From NCBI GenBank assembly GCA_964020085.1, contig OZ026600.1, positions 5,744,861 to 5,808,860 of the forward strand: DNA of 64,000 nucleotides, written 5' to 3'. The position numbers and the translations under genes were made by a program. The notes below the pieces were generated by a model. That model had not been told where the DNA came from. It worked only from the letters and a program-made list of their open reading frames with translations, and made no database searches. This document shows, in pieces, positions 36,963 through 47,809 of this stretch. How positions within the stretch are numbered: position 1 is the first letter of the stretch; every line of letters starts with the position of its first letter. This DNA is from Micromussa lordhowensis (taxonomy: Eukaryota > Cnidaria > Anthozoa > Scleractinia > Lobophylliidae).

Positions 36963-38919
36963 ATGGCAATTCCGTTTGCATTTCTTATTGTGACGGTACT
37001 GAAAGCTTTTATACTTCTTGGCCTCTCTCAAGAAACTATTCAAGCGAGCAGCCCTTGGCGCCACAAAGAGTCGTTTCGAAAGAGCATCGCCAACTTTCCA
37101 GATGTCCATGGCAGTTTTGAGTCACTCGAACACAATTTACCAGCAAATGCCGACGAAAAAAGCCGAGTCGATGGTGTGGAAGATTCCAACTTCGGAAATG
37201 CCGACTCGGTAATTTCACTATCGCATCAAAATTGGCCAGACAAGACTGTAAAACACCGATCTAAAAGACTTGTCTTTGAAGTGGATGACCGTCTCGTGGT
37301 GCCACCATCGTTGATTGAAAAATGTCCGTTTTCAGCCGCAGTGGTTATCTCTACTGGCTGTTCTGGTGTCCTTATCTCTCCTAAGCACGTCCTTACTTCA
37401 GCTCATTGCCTTCATAACGGAAGCCATTACGTAGATGGTTACAGAGACCTGCGAGTGGGGTTCCTGTTGAAAAACGGCACCACAGCTTGGCAAGAAATCA
37501 GTAATACCAAGATGTCGAAACAGTGGAAGAATGGTAGCGATCCGAGTGCCACGATGTATGACTACGCGTTGATAAAGTTAAAGGCGAACCACAGTCGCTG
37601 TTTCCTGCCCATTGCTCCGAGCCAAATGTACCCTTTTAAGAAGGGCTGCACTCACAAAACCATTCATTTTACAGCATTTGACGAGGACAGGGAGACAGGC
37701 ACCATGTTGTACAGGTTAGTGTGGGCTCCTCTTTGAAATTAGTTTTCGGACCTGGTGATGTTTTTTTTAGGCACCTTGTAACCTTGTGGAAGGACGGGAC
37801 ACGTGTGTGAGTGAGGGGGAGGGGGGAGGGGGGAAGGAATTTGTGGAGTGGTGTGACAAAACTGCTCCATAAAGAGAGTCTTTTGCAAGGGACAGCATGC
37901 GCTTTCAAATCCCACGTCTTCCTGTGGGTGTCGAAGCACTGATCGATTGGGAGGCTTTTCTTGAACACGATTCCTGTTTTCCAACGTCTTTCTTGCGGGA
38001 TACGAGGAAAATGTCTTTGTATTGAAACATTGCCATTGAAATGTGTCCCAACAAGAGAGGGTCTGGGCGCACCCGATATCATCTAGAAAGTGATTTACTT
38101 CCTGGCTTTTTAAGGGAGCATTGGTAGCGCGCGGTGGCCTCGTGGCTAGTGCGCTCGTCGGCTCCATCCGGGACCGAACCCTGGCTGAGGACATTGTGTT
38201 GTATTCTTGGGCAAGACACTTAACTCTCACAGTGCCTCTCTCCACCCAGGTGTACAAATGGGTACCGGCGAATTTAATGCTGGGGGTAACCCTGCGATGT
38301 ACTAGCATCCCATCCAGGGGGGAGTAGAAATACCGGTCATGTCGCGTAATACAGAAATTCCGGCCTGACCAGGGCCACTTGGGTCTTGTGCAGACTACTA
38401 TCTTCAATACTGTAGTCTAAACTTTAGCTTGACTTGCTGTTTTCAACTTGTTTTAGGAAGTGTCGCATCTCAGCAATTACCCCCAACATGCTTTTCCAGT
38501 GCTGTGACGCCACAGCGGGGTCGTCAGGCGCTGGTGTTTATGAGCGCCACAGGATCAACGGCAGGCGAGATCACGTTGAGCGTTATGTGGTAGGTGTGTT
38601 TTCCGGGAATCGCGACCGAGTTTTTAACTCGCACAAGGAACCTGAGACAATCAAGACCTGCAATGGCCGCCTCCCGTATATACGTGGGTACCTTCACTAC
38701 ATGAGATATTACCGATATCAGGTAAATTACAACTCTGCTCTGCGTTTCAACGAGAACGACGTGTTCCATATTTGTACATGGATGCGCAAGTTAGGAGGAG
38801 CTAACTGCAAGAAGTTCCTTAAGGAGAGGCGGCAAAGACGAAGACGAAGACGACAGTTGAGAAAACGTCGTGAAAGAAGCCGAGATGCGCCGCGTTGCGA
38901 TCGTATGTCTTCTGACTGA
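36963..38919 (+). CDS. PRSS23: PRSS23-like secreted trypsin-fold serine protease
   Basis: Two exons, 36963-37714 and 38457-38919, joined in phase (AG|G, Arg251) to give 404 residues; human PRSS23 has 383. The frame is open further upstream from a GTG at 36915, but the first ATG (36963) directly precedes a hydrophobic signal peptide (MAIPFAFLIVTVLKAFILLG). RSKR at 99-102 is a furin-type site ending a pro-region. The catalytic residues are present: His148 in TSAHC, Asp200 in YDYALI, Ser274 in GSSGAG. The blocks TGCSGVLISPKHVLTSAHC and LRVGFL are typical of PRSS23/PRSS35. Unlike PRSS35, where the Ser is lost, the triad is complete. The last 30 residues form an unusual Arg/Lys-rich tail (LRKRRERSRD region) before the stop. 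The single coding intron holds a SINE (38126-38345). AATAAA signals lie near 39750 and 39880. Confidence 0.88.
38126..38345 (+). mobile_element. tRNA-derived SINE, copy 2 (in PRSS23-like intron)
   Basis: The head has box A GGTGGCCTCGTGGCTAGTG and a decayed box B GGGACCGAACCC. The body is TTGTGTTGTATTCTTGGGC, then AAGACACTTAACTC, GGTGTACAAATGGGTACC and CATCCCATCCAGGGGGGAG. The same order occurs in the minus-orientation copies at 11340-11636 and 51115-51385. Confidence 0.8.
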
Positions 38920-40167
38920 ATCGTTACCGTAACGAAGAGTCTTGCTTGCGAAGTAAGGGAACTTGATATTAGTTTACCCCTAACCTACAACACTGAGTGT
39001 AGGTAATGTTATTTACTGTTGACTATTCTAATAAGGTACTTTAAAAAAAAACACAACGGCAACGGCAATTAGAACGTCACTAAACAAATGGCTATGCACG
39101 TGCGTTATTATCTTGGTGCATTTCTTAGCCGTCTTTTGCGAAATAACACGTGAAATGACCAAATTCTGCGTTGTCTGGCCGCAGAACGTGAACCTCGACG
39201 GCTAATTTTTCAAATTACTATTTCGAATTCAATGCCGGGTTTCATATTCAGTTTCGATATAGTTTTGACAAAGAGAGCCAAACTTAATTACTTTACAGTA
39301 TTGCAAGATTCGTAGGTAAAATATAAATTCACTTTTTGCGGATCGACGTTGTCGTCTGCATCGCCGTTGTGGTTACTCCCTAAATTCCCTTATGACGTTG
39401 ATGTCGGATTCTTCAGTGTTTGTTATGAAGATATTTTAGTCGTTTAAGAGAAGCAAGAACTAGTTTGTGAGAAGTGAACTTTTTACCCTCAGTATATTCA
39501 TTATTAAACTGCTTCTCAATATTAACGCTAAGAAAGAAAAGCACATTTACCAAGCTCAGCCGGGTAAGGAATTAAACCACAAAGCCTTTTCTTCTTTAGT
39601 GTACATGTAATTTAAAAGAAATAAAACGATACCTGCATAATGTTAAATCTATAACTGTTAACAGTATGATATATTGTAAGTAAAATTTAGTGAACGGCTC
39701 ACTGTCCTGGCTGTTTTTAGTAGGAATGTGAGCAGTACAGAGACATTATAAATAAAAAGAAGATTCTTGCGTGGAGTTTTTACCCAAACTGCCAGATGAA
39801 GGTTACATTTTGTAAAAGCCAGGTTTTATATTCCTTTTTGGTCATTTATTCAATTTGTTGCATCGAAACGTACAGGCTCAATAAATGTCTCACAATTAAC
39901 TGATGTTATTTTCTATTTCCTTGGTAGACTTGTATTGTTCTGAACATTTCCTGTCAGGGTATCAGAGATGTGCGCGCACTTAAACAGCTCACTGCATGCA
40001 ACATGCGCAATGAGCGTACAATTCCCGCCAAAACTGCCGCTGCCATCAATGTCTCAAGCCCGAGGATTTTACTCCGAGAAAAATTGGGTGGGGGTTACTC
40101 TATTTAAGACCAAGATCTGCGATTTTCCCTACCGTATTTATGACCTGACCAAACATTCGATACCTAC
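38920..40167. other. 3' UTR and spacer after the PRSS23-like gene
   Basis: AT-rich sequence with candidate poly(A) signals near 39750 and 39880. No further coding region is supported. The frame 39968-40171 is not recognisable. Confidence 0.45.
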
Positions 40168-40565
40168 TTAAGGCGGGAGTAAACATGAATAGGCGTGAAA
40201 TTTGAAGTGATATAAAAAAGGAAATTGTTTGGATTAAGATGGGTTGGAAACACTACCAGACAGTTGACCCCGCAAAAGAAAGCCCCAGGTTGGTAGGGGA
40301 CTGTTTAGCATCCGTCTACTAATTCTTCACTTCAAATTTCAAATTTCAACATTTCATATTTTCCTCAATTTAACCTATCCTTTGAGAAAAAATATCTCTT
40401 TCCCAAAATGCCCAAAAATCACCCAAAACTTTACACAAAACCGCCAAACAGTGGTTAATGAGATAAGCAGAGAGATTTAGTGTCGCTTGAAACGTGACCG
40501 AGATATTGGCAGAAAGGCCGTGTTAAGCGACGCCAAAACAGCCTTCACGTGTACCCCTGCCTTAA
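40168..40565. mobile_element. TTAA-flanked MITE, copy 2
   Basis: Starts TTAAGGCGGGAGTAAACATG and ends TACCCCTGCCTTAA. This copy is in the opposite orientation to 7681-8068 and matches it closely over most of its length, including the GCAGAGAGATTTAGTGTCGC block. The close match points to relatively recent spread. Confidence 0.78.
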
Positions 40566-42062
40566 GACCTGACCCTTAAATCAATACCCCGTTTCAGAGC
40601 TGTCTCATAATAAGTTTCCTAGTTCAGACCAATGTTAAAGGCAATGTTTATATGCTTTTATTAGGAAGGATAGCTTCTTCTAAAAAACATACCCAATTCA
40701 AGACTAGAGTACAAAAACCATACCCTATTTCTGACCAAAACGGCTGAAAAACCATACCCATTGTGGCCGCACAAACCTATATAGTCCATGTAAGGGAGTA
40801 CCCCATCCCCATCGGGTTTCAACCGAACGTGACAAAAAAATTATCTACCACAACAACAACAACAACTTTATTTGCACCTGCATTAAAATTAAATTTCAAA
40901 TTACAAAGAGTAATAAAAACAAATACCAGATTTATTGCCTCGTCTTTCTAGCAAAATTCATTGCAACAGAAACCTGAAATGCACGGAAAGTTTGCGTTTG
41001 CCAGCAGTTCGAGCGCTGGGAACGAGCTGTTGACCAGAGGCATTACACACGCTGGATAACAGCGTGTGCTTTGTTTCGAATGGTGAGTCATCAGCTGAGA
41101 AAACTGAATACACTCCCACAATGCAGACCTTAATCAAAATAACTGGATTTGGAATTTCGTTGACTGAGGACTTCAAAGGTTTAGTTTATGGAGAGTTTTT
41201 AGGATCATAAACAAATGAAAAAACCGTCCGTACTAGATCTTACTTTTGAAATTCAAACCAATACCCCGTTCACAGCAACATGTTAAAAAAATGGTTTAAC
41301 CGCTAAACACAGTTAAAAATTAGGTCCTCATACCGTACATGCCCCTTAACTTAACCAGGTAAAACCTGTTTGACTAAAATATGTTAGCAAGGTGGTTTTT
41401 AATTTGTTTTCTTAAAATGACTGTAAAGGGTAATCGACGAATTGGAAAAACCTAGACTTGATTTAGTTAAACTAGCTTGGTTTCTGTTAATAGGGCATAA
41501 GTTGATGTCCGGAAGAAATTGGTACAGTAGGAAACTTAATCCCTTCGTTTACAAACCAAAAAGCTTATCTTCCGCCACAGGAAATAAGGCTTATCTTTGT
41601 TATATAAACAAAACTCCAACTGATCAGCGCCAGCTGTGAAAAAACAACAAAATATGTAACACGCGGTAGGCTTGCCTCCAACTAAGCTCTCAAGTTGGAT
41701 CACACAAGAATTTTCCTCCAGCATCAACAATTTTAACTAAAGCTAGTTAATTTTGAATTCTTGAAATTTGTGTTGCATTGCTGTGATCCCAATGCATATA
41801 ATCACGCTGGGCGGGCAGTTCTTTAATAGCTGTGCTATAACACGGCGACCTCGAAGACAACGCCTAGGAAAAAAATGAATTTATATTTTACCTTCGAATT
41901 TCGCAATTGTCTAGATTTGTTCAATCCGCCTATTGGTCTTAGCGTTCAATTCTAAATGAAAATACGAGAATTAGCCGCCGTCGATCGCGTTCTCTAAAAT
42001 ACGCAGAACTTAGTCTTTTCACGTTGTTGTTGTGCAGAGGACGGCAAAGAAGTTTCCTAAAG
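40566..42062. other. Intergenic, no gene seen
   Basis: AT-rich; it includes a short ACA trinucleotide run near 40850-40862. The open frames here (40763-40951, 41442-41639) have no recognisable product. Confidence 0.4.
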
Positions 42063-42186
42063 AATTGGTTCATGCTTAGCGTGCGTATATCGAGTTATGG
42101 ATGTACTTGAAAGCGTCGAGTGCTCTCCAAACTTCCCAAGTGCATCCATAACTCGATATACGCACAGCTAAAAGCATGAACCAATT
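42063..42186. repeat. Hairpin MITE, AATTGGTTCATGCTT arms
   Basis: Inverted arms of about 47 bp (AATTGGTTCATGCTT...ATATCGAGTTATGGATG, and its complement ending AGCATGAACCAATT) around a 30-bp centre. It is non-coding and little decayed. Confidence 0.78.
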
Positions 42187-43338
42187 ATTTTATTTTATAA
42201 CATAGCGACAACAACTTGAGCGTTAAAACATGTTTCATTTGTGATTGACTACAAAGATCTCACCATTCACGGTAAAGGAAAACAAAGGATCATATTGCCT
42301 GGTAAAAAACACGCCACAATCAGTTGAGCATCAGACGAAAACGCTTCATCCGGTTCCTAAAATTGTCTACGAAAAATTCGTTTCTTCGAATGAATGAAAA
42401 TGTAGACAAACTAAGTCAAAATACTCAATGGAAATGTAGACAACAAGAGTCAAAATACTCAAGTTTTAGTAAACATCTTGGCTTGACAAAAGTCAAAGGC
42501 TCAAAGTAGGGTTTGGATTGTTGTCATTGTTCAGAATAGTGTTCACATTGCTGACACTTTAGCAAAAGGAACTCGCAGCTAAACTCGACGGAAATTTTGC
42601 AGCTCAAATAAAACTGCACACGTCATGTTATTTACGCACGGCTGTGTGTAAAATAAAGATTCATACCATGATGACTCAATAGGGAAGGACCAGATTTATA
42701 ACGCACGTGCGCAGCCTTGTTCTACTCATTAAACGTTTTGTATGGTGGCGTTCTCGTTGCCGTCGTGGTTTGCTCTCTAGTAAGTACTAGCTTGCTGTGG
42801 GTAAGACTTTAACCAGTGAAATGATAAACCTGTTATGTATGAATCAAGGACATAATTATAAACCGAACATTACGAAGCTCTTCCACCCCTCCCTCTCCCC
42901 CACGACCCGCATCATACCCCACTGCGGAAGAATTGTCTTCACTCTCATGACCAGTATTGCTCGGTTGCCCTCTTCTGTAGCGCGTTTTAAACACTCGGTC
43001 AGCAGGCATCGTTGAACGGAGTAAAGATTGGAAAATCCCTAGAATTTTTAACAATGATAGTTCAAGAAGAATTTCCGATAGTTCATCGATCTTTTCTTGG
43101 ATCGCACATTAAGCTAGACGCCGAATCAGTGCATATAACCTAATTGTTGAAAGTGGTTCGACCAAGATTTGTAACAAATAGCTATAATGTCAGGAGCTCA
43201 TCACAATGTCAAAGCCCCGAAAAATAATACCTTTTTACAATAGTAGAAATCTCAGTTCATCAAACAGTACCAGGATTTCACGCTACAGTAATAAGACATT
43301 TCTGAGTTACCTGGAGCCTCTGTTTCAAAACGAGTCTA
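42187..43338. other. Intergenic, no gene seen
   Basis: No supported gene, RNA or clear repeat. The frames 42324-42509 and 42797-43015 are not recognisable. Confidence 0.4.
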
Positions 43339-43780
43339 CTTGCACATGACCCATAATCCCTTGCGTTGTTTGGGGGGGGGGGGGGTAACCAGTAGAAGAA
43401 ATGTATGGTATCATGACAAAAATTAGTTCGGTGAGCTCGGAAAACCAGCTACTAATGCTTAAAATGCACCAGAATTTACCAAAATCATGATAGGAGAAAT
43501 TTATACTAGTTTACAACTAAATGTAGAGAAATTTTTTTTTTGTCCATACATCGTCTGTAAAATTACAAGACGATGTATGGACAAAAACAAAAATTCTCTA
43601 CATTTAGTTATAAACTAGTACAAATTTCTCCTATCGTGATTTTGGTAAATTCTGGTGCATTTTTAAGCATTAGTAGCTGGTTTTCCGAGCTCACCGAACT
43701 CAGTAATTTTTGTCATGATACCATACGTTTCTTCTACTGGTTACCCGCCAACAACGCAAAGGATTATGGGTATGTGCAAG
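43339..43780. mobile_element. Large foldback element, about 215-bp arms
   Basis: A nearly perfect palindrome of about 440 bp centred near 43561. CTTGCACATGACCCATAATC at the left pairs with GATTATGGGTATGTGCAAG at the right. The arms agree through ATGGTATCATGACAAAAATT and ACTAAATGTAGAGAAATT. The left arm has a run of about 14 G near 43372-43385 and a T run near 43532. The low divergence between arms suggests youth or frequent arm-to-arm conversion. Confidence 0.85.
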
Positions 43781-43817
43781 AAGCGAATATGAGAATGAGT
43801 TTGATTTACATGAAACG

Positions 43818-43899
43818 GCAACCTCGTTCTCAGTGTCTCTCATCTTCCCGCCGCTCTCTCGCTCCAGGGGCGGGATGACAGACCCTGGGAACGAGGTTG
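43818..43899. repeat. Short hairpin MITE ending CAACCTCGTT / AACGAGGTTG
   Basis: About 35-bp inverted arms: CAACCTCGTTCTCAGTGTCT pairs with AGACCCTGGGAACGAGGTTG, and TCCCGCC with GGCGGGA. It lies between the large foldback and TTAA MITE copy 3. Confidence 0.7.
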
Positions 43900-43920
43900 A
43901 TAGAGCGGAACACATTTCCA

Positions 43921-44337
43921 TTAAGGCGGGGGTACACATGAAAGCCGTATTTTGGCTGGGTATTACGTTTTTTATGCAAATATCTTGTTTACGTTTTAAG
44001 CAATCAAGAATCTCTCTGCTCATCTCACATATCTATGTTTTGGGTTGTTTTGGAAATTTTTTGGTGATTTTTAGATATATTTGGAGAGAAATAGTTTTTC
44101 TCAAAGGATTAGTAAAATTGATGGAAATAGGAAATTTTGAAGATTTGTTGTTGTTTTAAAATAGAGTTTGGAATTAAAAAATTGGTAGACACACTCCAAA
44201 CAGTTGCCCAACAACCTGGGGTGCCATTGTGCGGTCAGGCAACTGTCTGGTGGTGTTCCATAACCCTTTTTTCCCCTTTCAACCTCTCTTTAAACTTACC
44301 AAAATTTCACTTACATTCATGTGTACCCCCGCCTTAA
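43921..44337. mobile_element. TTAA-flanked MITE, copy 3
   Basis: Starts TTAAGGCGGGGGTACACATG and ends GTGTACCCCCGCCTTAA, so the terminal inverted repeats are better preserved here than in copies 1 and 2. The interior is more diverged (417 bp). The frames 43833-44159 and 44137-44420 are inside it and not genes. Confidence 0.78.
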
Positions 44338-44566
44338 CCTGCGAAGACAGCCGTCCTTCTTCGCTCCCGGTCCCAGTGGCGTTTCGGAAGGCTGTTTTCG
44401 CAGGCTACATTTCCATATGAAAAGTTTCGCATGAACACTCGTTTTGATACTGAGACAAAAGGCAACTCGGAACCGAAGTTAGCCTCTGTGATCACGTTAT
44501 TGATCACGTTCTTCTGGTGCCAGCCACGTTACCTAGCAACGCTACATAGCAAAGTCGCTGACAATG

Positions 44567-44759
44567 GACCATTTTACAGTTGTTTACTCGGTGACCTGGC
44601 CTTTGAATGGCAGCGAGGCTGGAGGTGAATGCACCTAAATAGTATTAGAACAACTTGATTTACACAACAAAAGCAGTGAGGTCTTTATCAAAACAAGGCA
44701 CCTCCAGCCTCGCTACCATTTAAAGGCCAGGTCACTGAGCAGACAACTGCAAAATGGTC
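44567..44759. repeat. Hairpin MITE with 60-bp inverted ends
   Basis: GACCATTTTACAGTTGTTTAC...GCGAGGCTGGAGGTG pairs with CACCTCCAGCCTCGC...GCAAAATGGTC around a roughly 70-bp centre. It is non-coding. Confidence 0.78.
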
Positions 44760-45417
44760 TATTCTCGGCGGGAATAGAGCTGCAGAATGTTTCACAGTCT
44801 GCGCTGTGTATCATTTTCAAGTTTTTATTAATATATTACGACTCTTTTACATCTATCAAAAAATATTGTTTTTATAAGAGCCACTGCGTCTGTTTGTCAA
44901 ACATCACTACATAAAACAACAATTGTTATTAATATATTATCTACATAGTTTAAGCTCTTTGTTTTGATATCGTCTAGATAGAAGGATGTTTACTCTTCAA
45001 AATGCTCTCTGATATTTTTTTTTGGATTAGGGTGGACAGTTTACAGTTGAAATATTTATCCTGCACTCAGTTCTTTAAGAACTTGTCAAATCTTGAAAGG
45101 TTTCTATCAAATTTCTCTCCCAATTTCCTCCAATTGTTCTGTGCAGGATTAACATAACATTCTAAAATTAGTATAATCTTGAATTCATTTTTTTTACTCA
45201 AATGAGAGAAAACAATGTTTGTTCAATTCGTTTTCAATGCATTAAGTGCAAACAAAGGCAATGAATTAAACGTTTACTGTGTCCTAGGATTTGTGTGAAT
45301 TTGACACTGAATAACTGTAGTCTGAATAAACGGATTTATCTCTTCGCCTTCATTCAAACCCATGTCGCGCAAAGAGAAAATTTGTCGACTTAAAACTGAA
45401 TAGCCGAAGTCTGGGTC

Positions 45418-46830
45418 CTATTTCCGCTTGTTACGTTTGAGGTTAAAAAAGCGACTGCTGAATGGCGAACTGTAGTAGCCCTGTGACAGTGACGTGGAAT
45501 GATTTGAGTTCATAAGAGTACTCCTGGAGTCCAGGCTACTAACTTCATCGTCTGTGATGATGTCATACTCGTCTATACCCCGCAGGGGAAAAGGCAGATT
45601 TTCGGAAATACTCAACTGGGACATAGTTCGCCGCACTATAGCGTCCGTGAAATACTTGCACTCTAAGAAGTTCCTCATCTCCAGCTGATTCACAATGCTT
45701 TCGCGCCATTTTCTGCTGGGAACCCTGTCGCGTTTTCCCGCGCGATTGCTCATCCTGGACCTTGCGCATTCGGGAGAGTAAGATCCTTCGCTTTCCATTA
45801 GCTTCTCTTCCGTCATGGTTCTCTGTCGTTTCAGGTAAGTTGTTGCTAAATGCGCGACGCTATCTGTCCTCATAGGAACATCTCCTTCCTCTTCGTTGTG
45901 GGATGTCTTTTGATTCCTTATAGCTAGAACAAGCTCAGATCTATCAAGGGGCTCAACCTCCATATTTATCAAGGCATTGTTACTCGCAGCTTCTGCGTGG
46001 GGTCGGAATTCTGCGTACTTATTCAAATAATCCGCGAGTTCTTTATTGATTCTAACTCTGGCGCGACATCTTTGCGTGTCGGATTGCAGCTGCAAAAACC
46101 GTTTGGTTTGCGCTTCGTTCCGCTGCTGTAGTTGCCAGACAATGTTTTCCCTCCACCAGCAAGTTCCACCATTACTTGCCGCCCGTTGTAAAGCAACGGG
46201 TCTCGGTGGAGTACAGGTGCCTCCACTGTCCCCTACCTCCTCCAATATTTTGCACGAACAGTGTGAATCGAACTTGTTTTGGATGTTAACACCGATGTGC
46301 GAATCCACGGCTGGCGACTCCATGCTGGCGTCAAAGTCATCAGTCTCTTTTTCTTGAACGGGAGTGCTATGAGCTAACCCTCCGGCCAGGAATTCCTCTT
46401 TAGACGAGGGGATGATAATATATTCATCAAAATTTGTCTGTTTTATCGGAGGAACATAGCTCGTTTCTAGTGTAGGCGTTGAACACGCGCTCAAGTCAAC
46501 GGTGATGATGTCATAATCCGCGGCGAAGTCATTCTTCGGTTTTCTCGCTTGTGCTTCACTGAGACACTTCAGACATCGACACCGGTCAACCTCGTCGTCT
46601 CCATAGTAACCAGAATTGACCAGTTCCTCGCTGTATAGCCCGCTCTCTGAGCTGCTTCCATACGTGTGACTATCTCTGTGTGAATTCGATGAGCGGGATG
46701 AATTACGCGACTTTCTTCGTCTTGATCGTGTGCTGTTTCGTGATCTCGTTGAACCGGTCGAGTCCCCCCAGCTTGAGTCGATGTTCTTTAGCACATGGAG
46801 GTACGAATTGACCACGTACATTACAGCGGC
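45418..46830 (-). CDS. Unrecognised Ser/Arg-rich protein, last coding exon
   Basis: A long open frame of 467 residues from the first ATG (46821). An acceptor TTCTTTTTAG ends at 46831, so this is an exon and the frame is also open for three codons before the ATG; the true start may lie in an upstream exon that I could not find. Residues 21-60 are Ser/Arg-rich, and a Cys cluster CRCLKC lies at 81-86. Two related segments, WRENIVWQLQQRN (223-235) and WRESIVNQLEMRN (372-384), form an internal repeat. Three acidic-Tyr-x-x-Ile motifs occur: DYDII (102-106), DEYIII (132-137) and DEYDII (417-422). The C terminus is basic (LKRNKRK). There is no signal peptide or membrane segment. I do not recognise the family. 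Codon use and length support a real gene. An AATAAA on this strand lies near 44824-44829. Confidence 0.7.
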   Translation of the reverse strand, partial: AAVMYVVNSYLHVLKNIDSSWGDSTGSTRSRNSTRSRRRKSRNSSRSSNSHRDSHTYGSSSESGLYSEELVNSGYYGDDEVDRCRCLKCLSEAQARKPKNDFAADYDIITVDLSACSTPTLETSYVPPIKQTNFDEYIIIPSSKEEFLAGGLAHSTPVQEKETDDFDASMESPAVDSHIGVNIQNKFDSHCSCKILEEVGDSGGTCTPPRPVALQRAASNGGTCWWRENIVWQLQQRNEAQTKRFLQLQSDTQRCRARVRINKELADYLNKYAEFRPHAEAASNNALINMEVEPLDRSELVLAIRNQKTSHNEEEGDVPMRTDSVAHLATTYLKRQRTMTEEKLMESEGSYSPECARSRMSNRAGKRDRVPSRKWRESIVNQLEMRNFLECKYFTDAIVRRTMSQLSISENLPFPLRGIDEYDIITDDEVSSLDSRSTLMNSNHSTSLSQGYYSSPFSSRFFNLKRNKRK

Positions 46831-46832
46831 CT

Positions 46833-47800
46833 AAAAAGAAAAACAGAAACATCAAGCGTTGAGTTTCTCCAATGTTCGGGTAACTGGGGGGTGTAGATGG
46901 GAGAGGGGAGTGGATGGAGAGGTAAGGGGACATTTTTGAAGACGCCGCTTCAGACCAAAATACATTGTTTTCTTCCCCGTTTTCAGACCTAACCCCGGCT
47001 GTTAGCGTTAATCACATACTTTTGTTATAAATAACACTCCTTCCTCTTCTTTTCAGTTCTCTGTGAAGACGAAAAGCCTGACTTAAAAGTAACAAAATGC
47101 TCTCTTGTTTTCCCCCAAAACACACCCAATTTTCAGATCCTTGGGACCCGTTTCTCGAAAGCCCCAGAAACATTTCGGGTCTGTAAAGCCATTTTTACTT
47201 CATCTGTATCTGAAAACGAAGAAGTGTATAGGCCTGAAACTTCTTGTGCGAAGAGAACCTCTGTTTATATCACGAATACGTAAATAAAACAACTCTGTCA
47301 TATCATAAGCTTCGAGATTTTGCTATGGCTTTCCAGGTGCGAAAACTTTTCGGGCCCCAGGTTACAATAATGCCAAAAGGAAATCTGCAACCAAGCAATA
47401 TACGCTATTAACTTCTTTTTGCCCAGGCCATTTTATATTTTTCAATTTGTATTTTGCTTACTCTACATTCTCTAGAAAAAAGGCATTCTTATAAGCGGGG
47501 TTGGTAGGGCAGTATTGTGGTTTGCTGATTAAGTTCAAAACTATCACAAACTGCACTCACTACCCCTCCCCCTGTAAGTTTTGTCCACCAACTGGTATAG
47601 GTTGCTTATGCGTCCAAGCTTTTGACAGCATTTTAAAAAATACCGCACACTGCATTGTTCATCTCAAAGAGCATATCCCTTCATTTGAAGCTTACACTTT
47701 GATACTGGAAGTGCTTTATGTATCATTTTTCATTTCATGCAATGGGGTATATTTGCCACAGTGATTACAGTTTGGAGAATAAAAAGTTGCTGTTCCTAAT
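46833..47800. other. Upstream intron or flank of the Ser/Arg-rich gene
   Basis: This directly follows the acceptor on the minus strand and should contain intron. No upstream coding exon could be identified. The plus-strand frame 47501-47764 is not recognisable. Confidence 0.4.
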
Positions 47801-47809
47801 TAGTGGCGT

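Noticed and set aside
37739..38407. 222-residue minus-strand frame
   Set aside because: It lies over the PRSS23-like intron and the reverse of a tRNA-derived SINE; the protein-like words recur at other SINE copies.
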